Shown here piece after piece: positions 11,205 through 19,601 of a stretch of 22,232 nt of DNA. This DNA comes from a virus. Below the pieces are notes generated by a model. It was not told the origin of the DNA. It was given only the letters and a program-made list of their open reading frames with translations, and ran no database searches. Position 1 is the first letter of the stretch; the number at the start of each line of letters is the position of its first letter. The DNA lies in IMG/VR virus record IMGVR_UViG_3300009790_000085, positions 1-22,232 of that record; one strand, given 5' to 3'. Both the position numbers and the translations under genes were made by a program.

Positions 11205-11543
11205 GTTATTGGTAAAAGTATTGTAATTGCTATGTTTTGTTTAAAATGTTCAGAGCATCAGATAAAACTAGCACAGAAGTATTTATAGGACAAATGTTCA
11301 CTAAATGTTTTAGAATTATTCTAAAGTACAAACAAAAAATTAATAAATTTATACCAATTTTATACCGGCAACATAAAATTATTAATTTTCAAGGTAAATA
11401 AACCAAAGCAAGTGATTATTAGTCAGTTTTCAGATTAAAACACAGGATTTGGGGGGTTTTGAATCGAAGCCACCCATCAGGCTATATTGGGAACTAAAAA
11501 TAAAATTAGGGGTGGTACACACAAATAAACAAGGGTTTTTAAT
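11205..11543 (+). other. 339-bp non-coding stretch between the small terminase and a short gene
   Basis: No convincing gene is seen on either strand; the longest item noticed is an 18-codon frame (11232-11288, MFCLKCSEHQIKLAQKYL). It contains a perfect 7-1-7 palindrome, AAAATTA-T-TAATTTT (11375-11389), two TTTATACC words near 11348-11366, and a G-run (GGGGGG, about 11451-11456) followed by a small stem GGTTT/AAGCC. Its place between the terminase genes makes a packaging site or a late promoter possible, but nothing decisive is visible. Confidence 0.4.
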
Positions 11544-11735
11544 ATGTTCGATTACGAAGATGGTAAACAAGGATATTCAGCAGTTATCTACATAATGGAA
11601 TCTACTAATAGTGTTGTAGTACACTTTGGAGGTTTTAACGATTTAACTGAGTGCAAATATTTTAGCCATCACATCATGAATGATTTAGGCATTGAACAAT
11701 TATTAAATGTACCCAGAGGTGTAACAGTACACTAA
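11544..11735 (+). CDS. Small hypothetical protein between the terminase genes
   Basis: A 63-residue mixed alpha/beta protein: YSAVIYIMESTNSVVVHFGG gives two strands, then FNDLTECKYFSHHIMNDLGI a helix, and LLNVPRGVTVH the end. AAGGG lies about 8 bases before the ATG. No motif or membrane segment is visible and I do not recognise a family. It lies in the packaging operon, 18 bp before TerL. Confidence 0.65.
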   Translation: MFDYEDGKQGYSAVIYIMESTNSVVVHFGGFNDLTECKYFSHHIMNDLGIEQLLNVPRGVTVH

Positions 11736-11753
11736 GGGGGGTTTTGTTTTAAA

Positions 11754-13022
11754 ATGGCAAACATAGTCATTCCATACAAACCAAGAGAATTACAGAATTT
11801 TTTGCACAAGAAAATCGATAAGCATCGATTTAGTGTTTTGGTTTTACACCGAAGAGCTGGAAAAACAGTCATGACGATTAATCATATGCTAAAAGCAGCT
11901 TTGACTAATCCCTTGCCTAACCCCAGATATGCGTTTCTTTCGCCCACATTCAAACAAGGAAAGGCGACGGCTTGGGATTACATAAAAACCTATGCCGGTA
12001 AAATTCCTGGTACGAAATTCAACGAATCTGAGCTTAGGTGCGATTTACCTAATGGTGCAAGGATTACAATATTAGGTGCTGAGAATGATCAAGCACTTAG
12101 AGGTATATTTTTAGATGGTTGCGTTTTTGATGAAACACAAGCCATAAAGCCAACTATATTTCCAGAGGTAATAAGACCAGCTCTGGCAGATAGAAAAGGT
12201 TGGTGCGTATTCATTGGAACACCAAAAGGTCGTAATTATTTTTTTGAATTATATAACCAAGCACTAGAAACTAAAGATTGGTATGCTTGTGTATTTAAAG
12301 CTAGTGATACTAAAATTTTAGACAATGATGAACTTGAAGCTGCAAAAGCTATCATGTCTAAAGATTTGTATGATCAAGAATTTGAGTGCAGTTTTCAAGC
12401 TGCCATAACCGGCAGTTATTTCGGATCTATTATAGAGGGTCTGGCAAAAGAAGGTAAGATTGCTGATGTACCTTACGATGATAACCTGGATGTAGAGACT
12501 TGGTGGGATTTAGGTCTTAACGATTCAACTGCAATATGGTTTGCCCAAAGGTATAAAGGTGAAATAAGATTAATAGACCATTATGAAAATAGTGGTTATG
12601 GCTTAGACCATTATGCAGAAGTTTTAGATCAAAAAGGTTATGAGTATTCTAAACACATAGCACCCCATGATATTAAAGTTAGAGAACTTGGTAATATGGG
12701 TAAATCAAGATTAGAAACTGCGTTAGAGCTTGGTATTAATTTTGAAGTAGCTCCAAAACTATCTATTGAAGATGGAATTGAGGCAGTACGAAAAGCATTA
12801 ACTAATTGCTGGTTTGATAAAGAAAAATGCAAAACAGGAATTGAGTATTTAAAAGCTTATCAAAAAAGATGGGATGATAAAAACCAATGCTTTAAAAATA
12901 AACCGATGCACAATTTTGCATCCCATTGTGCTGATGCTTTTAGGACTGGCATAATTGGACAAGGTGCTGAAATTTCAAATTGGAAAAAACAAGTTCCAAT
13001 CAACACAAATTATATAGTTTAA
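11754..13022 (+). CDS. terL: Terminase large subunit
   Basis: A 422-residue packaging motor and nuclease. The ATPase domain carries Walker A HRRAGKT (32-38) and Walker B VFDE (124-127), then the coupling segment CVFIGTPKGRNYFFELYNQA. The C-terminal nuclease has an RNase H-like fold starting at WWDLGLNDSTAIWFAQ, followed by HIAPHDIKVRELG, a late acidic cluster and a final HCADAFRTG, all as expected for TerL of tailed phages. The protein is complete but on the short side for the family. AAGGGGGG lies upstream, and the portal ATG follows by one base. With TerS it translocates and cuts phage DNA through the portal. Confidence 0.96.
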   Translation: MANIVIPYKPRELQNFLHKKIDKHRFSVLVLHRRAGKTVMTINHMLKAALTNPLPNPRYAFLSPTFKQGKATAWDYIKTYAGKIPGTKFNESELRCDLPNGARITILGAENDQALRGIFLDGCVFDETQAIKPTIFPEVIRPALADRKGWCVFIGTPKGRNYFFELYNQALETKDWYACVFKASDTKILDNDELEAAKAIMSKDLYDQEFECSFQAAITGSYFGSIIEGLAKEGKIADVPYDDNLDVETWWDLGLNDSTAIWFAQRYKGEIRLIDHYENSGYGLDHYAEVLDQKGYEYSKHIAPHDIKVRELGNMGKSRLETALELGINFEVAPKLSIEDGIEAVRKALTNCWFDKEKCKTGIEYLKAYQKRWDDKNQCFKNKPMHNFASHCADAFRTGIIGQGAEISNWKKQVPINTNYIV

Positions 13023-13023
13023 T

Positions 13024-15216
13024 ATGGCAGATAAAGTAACAGATATAGAATTAAGAAGTATTATTAACTCTGAGATAAATAATGCAATTGGTTTTATGGG
13101 GGGTAATTTAACTTCTCAAAGAAAAAAATCAGTTGAATATTATTTAGGTGAAAAATTAGGAACTGAAATAGATGGCAGATCGCAAGTTGTATCAACCGAT
13201 GTAGCTGACACTATTGAAACTATTTTACCTAATTTACTTAGAATTTTTACAGCTAGTGACCAAGTGGTTAAATGTGAGCCTGTAAAATCAGAGGATGTAC
13301 CTTTAGCCGAACAAGCTACTAATTATATTAATTATATCTTCAATAAAGATAATAATGGTTTTAGTGTTTTATATACTTGGTTTAAAGATGCTTTAATTGA
13401 AAAAAATGGAATTGTAAAAGTTTATTGGGATGAGTCTATTGATATAGAACAAGAAACTTATAAAAATTTAAACGATCAAGAATACCAGTTATTACTTGAT
13501 GATGAAAATGTTGAAATAGTTGAAGAGGAATCTTTTGTTGATGAAAAGATGAAAGCAGCTATGGATTTATTATTAGTTGAAGCAACTAAGCAAGGCCAGT
13601 TGGTAGAAGAAGAGCCAACTCCAATGTTGCACAACTGCATTATTAAAAGAACATCAAAAGGTGGTAGAGTTAAAATAGAAAATGTTCCACCAGAAGAATT
13701 TTTAATACAACGAACTGCAAAATCAATTGAGGATGCAGATTTTGTTGCACATAGAGTTTTAAAAACTAGATCCGATCTTATTAAGATGGGTTTTGATAGA
13801 GATGTTGTTGAAAATTTACCTACATCAAATAATATTATTTTAAATGATGAAAGATTAACTAGGTATAGCGATATAGACGAAAACCCATTTAACAATTCAC
13901 CTGATGAAGCTACTCAAGAAATAGAAATTTATGAGTGCTACATGAAAGTAGATATGGATGGTGATGGGATTGCTGAACTTAGAAAAGTTTGTGTTGCCGG
14001 TGCCGGTGGCTATACAATATTGGCCAACGAAAGCTGCGATGCTATTCCTTTTTGTAGTTTAACACCAATACCAATGCCACACAGATTTTATGGCAGATCA
14101 GTTTCAGAGTTAGTTGAAGATGTGCAATTAGTTAAATCAACTGTAATGCGTCAGTTGCTAGACAATATGTATTTAACTAACAACAACAGAGTAGCCATAA
14201 TGGATGGCATGGTCAACTTGGATGACCTATTAACATCAAGACCTGGTGGGGTAGTTAGAACTAAACAACCACCAAGCCAAGTTATGTTGCCGATGCAATC
14301 ACAAACTATATCGCAACAAGCATTTCCATTATTAGAATACTTAGATACTGTTAGGGAAACTAGAACTGGGGTTACAAGATATAATCAAGGCTTAGATGCA
14401 GATAGTTTAAACAAAACTGCAACTGGTGTTAATGCAATAATGACTCAATCGCAAATGCGTATGGAGTTGATTGCTAGAGTGTTTGCTGAAACAGGAATTA
14501 AAGATTTATTTAAAAGAATTTTTGAACTTACTTGTAAGTATCAAGACAAAGAAAGAATTGTAGAACTTAATAATCAGTTCATACCAGTCAAACCTACTGA
14601 GTGGCGAAATAGATATAATATTTCTATTGCAGTCGGTCTAGGTAGTGGCTCTAAAGAACAACAGATTATGATGCTTAACAATATTCTAGAAAGACAGTTA
14701 CAAGCCTTTCAATTACAGGGTAATAGGGAATACCCTATGGTTAGCTTAAAAAACATTTACAATAGTTTGGCTAAAATTATTGAAAATGCTGGTTTAAAAA
14801 ATGTTGAGAATTACTTTGTAAATCCTGACATGGGTAAAGGTATGGTTACACCTCCACCTCCACCAGAGCCATCGCCAATTGAAAAAATAGAATTTACTAG
14901 AATAGCAAGTGAAGAAAAACGAAAAGTTGCTGAGTTAGAACTTGAATTGAAAAAAATTAAATCTGACAATGCAGAAATTCTTTTAGAAAACGAAATTAAA
15001 ATGAAAGAACTTGAGTTGAAATATAATACTCAAATAGATTCACAACAAATAAAAGCTGATGCTGATTTAAATAAAATGTTAGTCGCAGAATCGACAAAAG
15101 ATTTTAGAGAAGCTAGTAGGCAATCACAAATGGTACAAGATCAGGTAAAAGCTTTATATGAACAAGAGCCAACAGGACAAACTCCAACAGGAAGTGAGCC
15201 AATCGAACAAAGCTAA
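13024..15216 (+). CDS. Portal protein (P22/SU10-like)
   Basis: A 730-residue portal, close in size to P22 gp1. It would form the twelve-subunit ring through which DNA enters and to which the tail adaptor binds. The N-terminus (SQRKKSVEYYLGEKLGTEID, then SQVVSTDVADTIETILPNLLR) and the core (DIENPFNNSPDEA-like acidic part, FYGRSVSELVEDVQLVKSTV, then TRYNQGLDADSLNKTATG) match the P22-type portal layout. Residues ~600-615 are Pro-rich (TPPPPPEPSPIEK). The following ~100 residues are a Lys/Glu-rich helical segment like the P22 barrel, ending in a Gln-rich tail. The last 59 bp also encode the start of the next gene. Confidence 0.93.
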   Translation: MADKVTDIELRSIINSEINNAIGFMGGNLTSQRKKSVEYYLGEKLGTEIDGRSQVVSTDVADTIETILPNLLRIFTASDQVVKCEPVKSEDVPLAEQATNYINYIFNKDNNGFSVLYTWFKDALIEKNGIVKVYWDESIDIEQETYKNLNDQEYQLLLDDENVEIVEEESFVDEKMKAAMDLLLVEATKQGQLVEEEPTPMLHNCIIKRTSKGGRVKIENVPPEEFLIQRTAKSIEDADFVAHRVLKTRSDLIKMGFDRDVVENLPTSNNIILNDERLTRYSDIDENPFNNSPDEATQEIEIYECYMKVDMDGDGIAELRKVCVAGAGGYTILANESCDAIPFCSLTPIPMPHRFYGRSVSELVEDVQLVKSTVMRQLLDNMYLTNNNRVAIMDGMVNLDDLLTSRPGGVVRTKQPPSQVMLPMQSQTISQQAFPLLEYLDTVRETRTGVTRYNQGLDADSLNKTATGVNAIMTQSQMRMELIARVFAETGIKDLFKRIFELTCKYQDKERIVELNNQFIPVKPTEWRNRYNISIAVGLGSGSKEQQIMMLNNILERQLQAFQLQGNREYPMVSLKNIYNSLAKIIENAGLKNVENYFVNPDMGKGMVTPPPPPEPSPIEKIEFTRIASEEKRKVAELELELKKIKSDNAEILLENEIKMKELELKYNTQIDSQQIKADADLNKMLVAESTKDFREASRQSQMVQDQVKALYEQEPTGQTPTGSEPIEQS

Positions 15217-15451
15217 ACAACTTTTTGAAAATCCTTTGTTAAAAGAGAGTTTTGATAAGTTAAAAAAGCTTTATGCCGAAAGTTTATTTAATACTGGTGC
15301 TAAAGAAACAGAAGCTAGAGAGAAATTGTGGTTAGCTTACAATGTAGTCGGCAAAGTAGAACAAAATTTACTAGAAATTTTAGATACCGGCAAATTAGCC
15401 TCTAAACAATTAGAGGATTTTAGAAAAAGTATCAAACAACAAAAATTCTAA
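15158..15451 (+). CDS. Small helical protein behind the portal
   Basis: A 97-residue, almost wholly helical protein starting inside the portal gene (59-bp overlap). Only one methionine is present, so the start at 15158 is clear. The pattern NPLLKESFDKLKKLYAESL, then EAREKLWLAYNVVGKVEQNL, then LDTGKLASKQLEDF is one I associate with small unknown proteins next to portal and scaffold genes in SU10/P22-like phages. It may help capsid assembly. The N-terminal 20 residues, which share DNA with the portal, are Gln/Ser-rich and probably unstructured. Confidence 0.75.
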   Translation: MNKSQQDKLQQEVSQSNKAKQLFENPLLKESFDKLKKLYAESLFNTGAKETEAREKLWLAYNVVGKVEQNLLEILDTGKLASKQLEDFRKSIKQQKF

Positions 15452-15510
15452 CAAAAAAAGTTAGGATAAGTCAACCTACACAACAGGAACTTAACTAAAA
15501 GGAGCAAATT

Positions 15511-16554
15511 ATGGCAGACAATTATGCAAACCCTCTAAAGGGAGCTGAAACTGACATTACTAAAGCAACAAAAGCAATAACAGGCTTATTAAATCCATTA
15601 AACCCAAAAGAAGAAGAGGTAATTGGACAACAAGAGCCACCAAAAGAACAAGAAGAACAGAATTCTCCTGAACTTACACAAGAGGAATCTTCAAATGAAG
15701 ATCAACCTCAAGAACAGGAAATAGTGGAAGAAGAATCTAACGAAGAAGCTTCCGAAGATGTATCTCAAGACGAAGAACAAATTGATACTCAAGAGAAACA
15801 AGAGTCCCCATCTTACAAAGTTAAAGTAAATGGACAAGAATTCGATGTTACCCTTGATGAGTTGAGAAATGGTTACTCAAGAGATGCTGATTATCGACAA
15901 AAGACTGAAGAACTTTCTAATCAAAGGAAAAATTTTCAATCGGAGTCGGAAAAGCAAAGACAAGACTATTCTACAAAGCTTAGTGAAGTGAATCGGTTAA
16001 TGTCAGTTGCCCAACAACAATTACAAACAGAGATTAATTCTGCTGATTTGGAAAAGTTGTACGAAGAAGATCCAACAGAAGCTGCAAGGATTGAACATAG
16101 ACTAAGACGAAAGCAAGAAAAGCTTAATTCGGCTATGGCCAAAACGCAATCGGAACAGCAAAAACAATTTGATAGTTTTTTACAAGATCAACAAAGAAAA
16201 TTGGTAGCAAAAATGCCTGAATTTTCTGATCCTCAAAAAGCATCAAGTTTAAAAACTAATATGAAAAGCACACTTAACAATTATGGTTTTAATGACCAAG
16301 AAATTGCACAAGTGTACGATCATAGAATAGTTATGTTGGTAAATGATGCTATGAAATATAGAAGTCTACAAAAGGCAAAACCAAATATTGCTAAAAAGAT
16401 TTCTAAACCTGGCAAAGTTTTTTCAAGTGGGGTTAAACAAAGCAAAGCTGATGTCAATTACAAAGCTAGAAAAGAAAAGTTGAGTCGTCTAAAAAAATCT
16501 GGAAGTGTTAAAGATGCTACCAGCATATTTTTAGATATGATTAACAAACAATAA
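15511..16554 (+). CDS. Scaffolding protein
   Basis: A 347-residue protein expected to fill the procapsid and direct coat assembly. Residues ~30-100 are extremely Glu/Gln-rich and disordered. Then comes KVKVNGQEFDVTLDELRNGY followed by SRDADYRQKTEEL, a signature of scaffolds in this kind of head module. Residues 125-235 form a long coiled coil rich in Gln and Lys. The C-terminus is basic (KKISKPGKVFSSG, KARKEKLSRLKKSGS), as needed to touch the coat. It has a good AAGGAG and directly precedes the coat gene. Confidence 0.88.
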   Translation: MADNYANPLKGAETDITKATKAITGLLNPLNPKEEEVIGQQEPPKEQEEQNSPELTQEESSNEDQPQEQEIVEEESNEEASEDVSQDEEQIDTQEKQESPSYKVKVNGQEFDVTLDELRNGYSRDADYRQKTEELSNQRKNFQSESEKQRQDYSTKLSEVNRLMSVAQQQLQTEINSADLEKLYEEDPTEAARIEHRLRRKQEKLNSAMAKTQSEQQKQFDSFLQDQQRKLVAKMPEFSDPQKASSLKTNMKSTLNNYGFNDQEIAQVYDHRIVMLVNDAMKYRSLQKAKPNIAKKISKPGKVFSSGVKQSKADVNYKARKEKLSRLKKSGSVKDATSIFLDMINKQ

Positions 16555-16578
16555 CAACTCAACATAAGGAAAATAACT

Positions 16579-17526
16579 ATGTCACAAGTAAGTGGAACTT
16601 ATTCTACATACGATGCTGTGGGTGAAAGAGAAGATTTATCAGATATAATCTATAATATCTCTCCAACAGACACACCATTTATGTCAGGAATAGGAAAAGA
16701 AAAAGCGACAGCAGTTTATCATGAATGGCAAACTGACAGTTTAGCAGCAGCAGCTAGTGATAACTACCAAATTGAAGGTGATGAAATATCTTTTTCTGCA
16801 CCTGGTACTACAACTAGAATTGGAAACAGAACTCAGATTTCTAGAAAATCTGTAATCGTTTCTGGTACTCTAGACGCAGTATCTACAGCTGGTAGAAATA
16901 ATGAATTAGCTTACCAAATCTCTAAAAACTCTAAAGAGTTAAAAAGAGATATGGAAACTTCATTAACTGCAAACCAAGCACCAGTAACTGGTGATGATTC
17001 TACAGCTAGAAGATTAGCTGGTATTGAATCATGGATCAAAACTAACACATCTAAAGGTGGTGGTAGTGGAGCTGACCCAAGTACATCAGGTACTAATGCT
17101 AGAACTGATGGAACTCAAAGAGCTTTCACAGAAGCACAATTAAAAGATGTAATCAAAAAAGTTTGGGACTCTGGTGGAGACCCATCTATGATTATGCTTG
17201 GCTCTTTCAACAAACAAAAACTATCAGGCTTTACTGGTGGATCAACTAGATTTGATCCAGCAGAAAACAAAAGATTGGTAGCAGCAGTTGATATTTATGA
17301 ATCTGATTTTGGTGCGATGACTGTTGTACCTAACAGATTTAGCAGAAGCAGAAGTGCTTATGTTTTATCACCTGATATGTGGGCAGTTGCGTTTTTAAGA
17401 GACTTCCAATTGGTTGATCTTGCAAAAACTGGTGATGCTGCGAAGAAAGCTATGTTAGCAGAATACACACTTGTTTCTAAAAACGAAGCAGCAAGTGGTG
17501 GTGTTTTTGATTTAACAACATCTTAA
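16579..17526 (+). CDS. Major capsid protein (DUF5309/SU10-type, HK97 fold)
   Basis: A 315-residue coat protein. The N-terminus (YDAVGEREDLSDIIYNISPT, then DTPFMSGIGKEKATAVYHEW) and the core (GNRTQISRKSVIVSGTLDAV, then ELAYQISKNSKELKRDMETSL) are diagnostic for the DUF5309/SU10 major capsid family. The C-terminal half has the usual LGSFNKQKLSGF, VVPNRFSRSRSAYVLSPDMW and TLVSKNEAASGGVFDLTTS. This family has the HK97 fold. The codon choice is slightly richer in C-ending codons than in neighbouring genes, as expected for a very highly expressed gene. A strong hairpin follows the stop at 17537. Confidence 0.95.
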   Translation: MSQVSGTYSTYDAVGEREDLSDIIYNISPTDTPFMSGIGKEKATAVYHEWQTDSLAAAASDNYQIEGDEISFSAPGTTTRIGNRTQISRKSVIVSGTLDAVSTAGRNNELAYQISKNSKELKRDMETSLTANQAPVTGDDSTARRLAGIESWIKTNTSKGGGSGADPSTSGTNARTDGTQRAFTEAQLKDVIKKVWDSGGDPSMIMLGSFNKQKLSGFTGGSTRFDPAENKRLVAAVDIYESDFGAMTVVPNRFSRSRSAYVLSPDMWAVAFLRDFQLVDLAKTGDAAKKAMLAEYTLVSKNEAASGGVFDLTTS

Positions 17527-17536
17527 TCTATATAAT

Positions 17537-17560
17537 TATAGGGGGAGCAATCCCCCTATA
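17537..17560 (+). terminator. Strong hairpin after the coat gene (partial terminator or mRNA stabiliser)
   Basis: TATAGGGGGA and TCCCCCTATA form a 10-bp perfect stem with a GCAA tetraloop. The sequence after it (TTCAATTAAC) lacks a T-run, so it would slow rather than end transcription, or protect the coat message from 3' decay. The leftward terminator at 1642-1661 has the same G-run and GCAA loop. Confidence 0.6.
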
Positions 17561-17629
17561 TTCAATTAACATTTTGTTTGGTCTTTGAAGTCAATGACGG
17601 AACGAAGCAAATAAATAAGGACAAAAAAC

Positions 17630-17977
17630 ATGAGAACTCTTAACGATTATTTTATAACAGCAGAGATTGAGGATATTTCTACAGCATCTTCAACTTTTGT
17701 TGGAATTCCAGATGGTGGAAGAATAATTAAAATTATAACTGCACTTCAAGGTGCGATCTCTGGTGCAAATGCCGGTATTTCTTTTGAAATAGGTGGTACA
17801 GCAGTAACTGGTGGTGGAATCACAGTTGCACACTCAGGATCAGCAGCCGGTACTGTTGATACAGCAGAGCCTACAGCTTTGAATCAAGTTGAAGAAGATG
17901 GAACTATCGAAATGATTACTGATGGTGCATCTACAGGAACTAAAAAACTTTTAGTAACTTTTGTTATTAGAAGATAA
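17630..17977 (+). CDS. Putative head decoration protein
   Basis: A 115-residue beta-rich protein: MRTLNDYFITAEIEDISTAS, then VGIPDGGRIIKIITALQGAI, then repeated Gly/Ala/Thr strands (ISFEIGGTAV, GGITVAHSGSAAGTVDT), ending KKLLVTFVIRR. Similar proteins follow the coat gene in related phages and are taken to be capsid-decorating or fibre-like proteins. This is by position and composition; no homologue was checked. AAGGAC lies about 7-8 bases before the ATG. The gene is bracketed by hairpins at 17537 and 17985, so its mRNA level may be set separately. Confidence 0.75.
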   Translation: MRTLNDYFITAEIEDISTASSTFVGIPDGGRIIKIITALQGAISGANAGISFEIGGTAVTGGGITVAHSGSAAGTVDTAEPTALNQVEEDGTIEMITDGASTGTKKLLVTFVIRR

Positions 17978-17984
17978 TTACAAA

Positions 17985-18023
17985 ATTTGAGGGGATCCTG
18001 TCTAGCGATATTTCCCCTCAAAT
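17985..18023 (+). other. Hairpin after the decoration-protein gene
   Basis: ATTTGAGGGG (17985-17994) and CCCCTCAAAT (18014-18023) are perfect 10-bp inverted repeats with a 19-base loop. No T-run follows; the next bases are GTAAATTAAAAAAGG, which hold the ribosome-binding site of the next small gene. It is best read as an mRNA-stabilising or attenuating structure. Confidence 0.6.
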
Positions 18024-18047
18024 GTAAATTAAAAAAGGAAATAAATT

Positions 18048-18152
18048 ATGCCAATGGTAGGGAAAAAAAAGTTTTCATACAGTAAAGCTGGAATGAAAAA
18101 AGCAAAATCTTATGCCAAGAAAAAAGGCAAAAAAGTAAAATACAAAAAATAA
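18048..18152 (+). CDS. 34-residue Lys-rich protein
   Basis: The frame begins MPMVGKKKFSYSKAGMKKA and ends KKVKYKK; nearly half of the residues are Lys. AAGGA lies about 8 bases upstream, and another follows for the next gene. I recall very similar small proteins (MPxVGKKxFxYTxxGM...KK) in the head operons of AT-rich marine phages. The basic charge suggests binding to DNA or to the acidic capsid interior. It could be a minor virion protein. Confidence 0.7.
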   Translation: MPMVGKKKFSYSKAGMKKAKSYAKKKGKKVKYKK

Positions 18153-18165
18153 AGGAAAATAAATT

Positions 18166-18450
18166 ATGAGTTTTAATTATGCTTTAAGACCAATAGTCTT
18201 ACAAAAAATAACAATGGCAGGAAGTGCTGCATCACTTGCATCAGCTGCTTTTGGTGCTGGAACTGAATATGTAAGAGTTGCTGCATCAACAGATTTTCAT
18301 ATAGTTTTTGGAGCATCGCCAACTGCAACTGCCGATCATATTTTTATACCAGCAGATCAACCAGAAATTTTTAAAGTTTCTCCAGGTGAAAAAGTAGCTG
18401 CTTTAGGTGGTAATAGTGAGGTTATTTCTATTGTTGAAATGAGTGCTTAG
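18166..18450 (+). CDS. Putative small structural protein
   Basis: A 94-residue, beta-rich, Ala-rich protein: ALRPIVLQKITMAGSAASLA, then EYVRVAASTDFHIVFGASPT, then HIFIPADQPEIFKVSPGEKV, ending VISIVEMSA. The V-R-V-A...H-I-x-F-G...P-A...F-x-V-x-x-G-x-K-V pattern is common in small virion proteins near the head genes and suggests a jelly-roll-like or beta-sandwich fold. The exact role is unknown. Its stop overlaps the GTG start of the next gene (TAGTG). Confidence 0.7.
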   Translation: MSFNYALRPIVLQKITMAGSAASLASAAFGAGTEYVRVAASTDFHIVFGASPTATADHIFIPADQPEIFKVSPGEKVAALGGNSEVISIVEMSA

Positions 18451-18584
18451 TGGCTAAACAAAAGTTTATTCATTTCGTACCAAGACCAAAACCAAAAAAA
18501 AGACCAGGAGTTCATCGTAAGACGCAATCGAAAAGTCAAAAAAGACAAAGAAAGCAAACTAGATACAAAGGTCAAGGTAGATAA
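18450..18584 (+). CDS. 44-residue Arg/Lys-rich protein
   Basis: The frame starts at GTG 18450 (MAKQKFIHFVPRPKPKKRPG) and ends RYKGQGR. The GTG is overlapped by the preceding stop (TAGTG) and the TAA overlaps the next ATG (TAATG), so it is tied on both sides. The FIHFVPRPxPKKRPGxH start is one I associate with tiny basic proteins in head operons of marine podophages. It has no acidic residue and about 16 Lys/Arg, so it should bind nucleic acid. The function is not established. Confidence 0.7.
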   Translation: MAKQKFIHFVPRPKPKKRPGVHRKTQSKSQKRQRKQTRYKGQGR

Positions 18585-18925
18585 TGGGAAAAATTAGTGT
18601 AGAAAAAGATGGTTTAATTACAGAAACTTTTCATGACAACGAAAATAAAGGTGTTGTTCAAGAAAGAACTGTAAATCATAAACCAATTTTAGACCACAAT
18701 AAAAAATTATATACTCAAAATGATGGTTACTCACCTGATAAAGGTTTAAAAAGAGTGGCTACCATACCTACTATTATTTTAGAAATTTGGGCAAAAGAAT
18801 ATAATGGGGATCAAAACAATGGTAATTGGTTTGCTTTACCTAAAGATGTTCAAACAAAAATTTTAAAAGAAAAATTAAATAGTTCTGATTATAGATATTT
18901 TAGAACTGCACCAGGAAGATTTTAA
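18584..18925 (+). CDS. Small conserved-looking virion-operon protein
   Basis: A 113-residue hydrophilic protein. The second half, NDGYSPDKGLKRVATIPTII, then LEIWAKEYNGD, then SSDYRYFRTAPGRF, follows a pattern I know from proteins of podophage head operons (GYxxxRxLKRVAxIPxxVxxxW...D..YRxLRTAPGR). These are usually of unknown function and may be internal virion or connector-associated proteins. The start and the stop both overlap the neighbours (TAATG), so it is translated with them. Confidence 0.75.
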   Translation: MGKISVEKDGLITETFHDNENKGVVQERTVNHKPILDHNKKLYTQNDGYSPDKGLKRVATIPTIILEIWAKEYNGDQNNGNWFALPKDVQTKILKEKLNSSDYRYFRTAPGRF

Positions 18926-19599
18926 TGGCATTAACTACTTACACAACTTTAAAAGCATCAATTGCTAACTGGCTTAATAGATCAGATTTATCATCTGAAA
19001 TATCAGATGATTTTATTAAATTAGTAGAAGCTGATTTTAATTCAAAATTAAGAATTAGAAAAATGATAGCTCAAACTACTATAACAATAGATAGCGAAAC
19101 AGAAGCTTTACCAACAGATTTTTTACAAGTAAGAGATTTTTATATTTTAAGTGGCAGTACAAAACACCCTTTAAGATACATGACACCTAGTCAAATGGAT
19201 CAAGTTAAAGGTACATCTAGAACAGGATTACCATCAAGCTATACAATACTTGGTGATACTTTTAGGTTTATGCCTAAACCAGATTCAAGTTATACCGGCT
19301 ACATAAATTATTATAAAAAATTTAGTGCTTTATCAGATAGTGCTACAACAAATTATATTTTAGAAAGCCACCCAGCAATTTATTTGTATGGTGCTTTATT
19401 TCATGCTGCTAATTTTTTAGGTGGAGTAAATCCACAACAAGTACAAACTTGGTCGCAAATGTATCAAACAGCTATGGAAAGATTAGAATTAAATGACAGG
19501 GAAGATCAATTTAGTGGATCACCTTTAGTACAAAGAGGTGAAGATACAATAGCATCACCATTTAGAAGTAATTATACATCAACAACTAATTCGGCTTAA
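18925..19599 (+). CDS. Head-tail adaptor protein (SU10-type)
   Basis: A 224-residue protein expected to sit under the portal and connect the nozzle. The helical N-terminus TTLKASIANWLNRSDLSSEI, then DFIKLVEADFNSKLRIRKM, followed by the strand EALPTDFLQVRDFYI and the segment YMTPSQMDQVKG, then GYINYYKKFSALSD and HPAIYLYGALFHAANFLG, follow the layout of phage adaptors in the SU10 family (similar in role to P22 gp4 and T7 gp11). The Ser/Thr-rich tail is likely flexible. It overlaps the preceding gene by TAATG. Confidence 0.85.
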   Translation: MALTTYTTLKASIANWLNRSDLSSEISDDFIKLVEADFNSKLRIRKMIAQTTITIDSETEALPTDFLQVRDFYILSGSTKHPLRYMTPSQMDQVKGTSRTGLPSSYTILGDTFRFMPKPDSSYTGYINYYKKFSALSDSATTNYILESHPAIYLYGALFHAANFLGGVNPQQVQTWSQMYQTAMERLELNDREDQFSGSPLVQRGEDTIASPFRSNYTSTTNSA

Positions 19600-19601
19600 T
19601 T

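Noticed and set aside
11440-11480. tRNA-like T-arm in the non-coding stretch between the terminase genes
   Set aside because: A 5-bp stem with a 7-base loop is present, but the loop does not read TTCGANT and no acceptor or anticodon arm can be built on either strand.
13476-13895. 139-residue minus-strand frame inside the portal gene
   Set aside because: Ser/Leu-rich antisense shadow of a highly supported gene.
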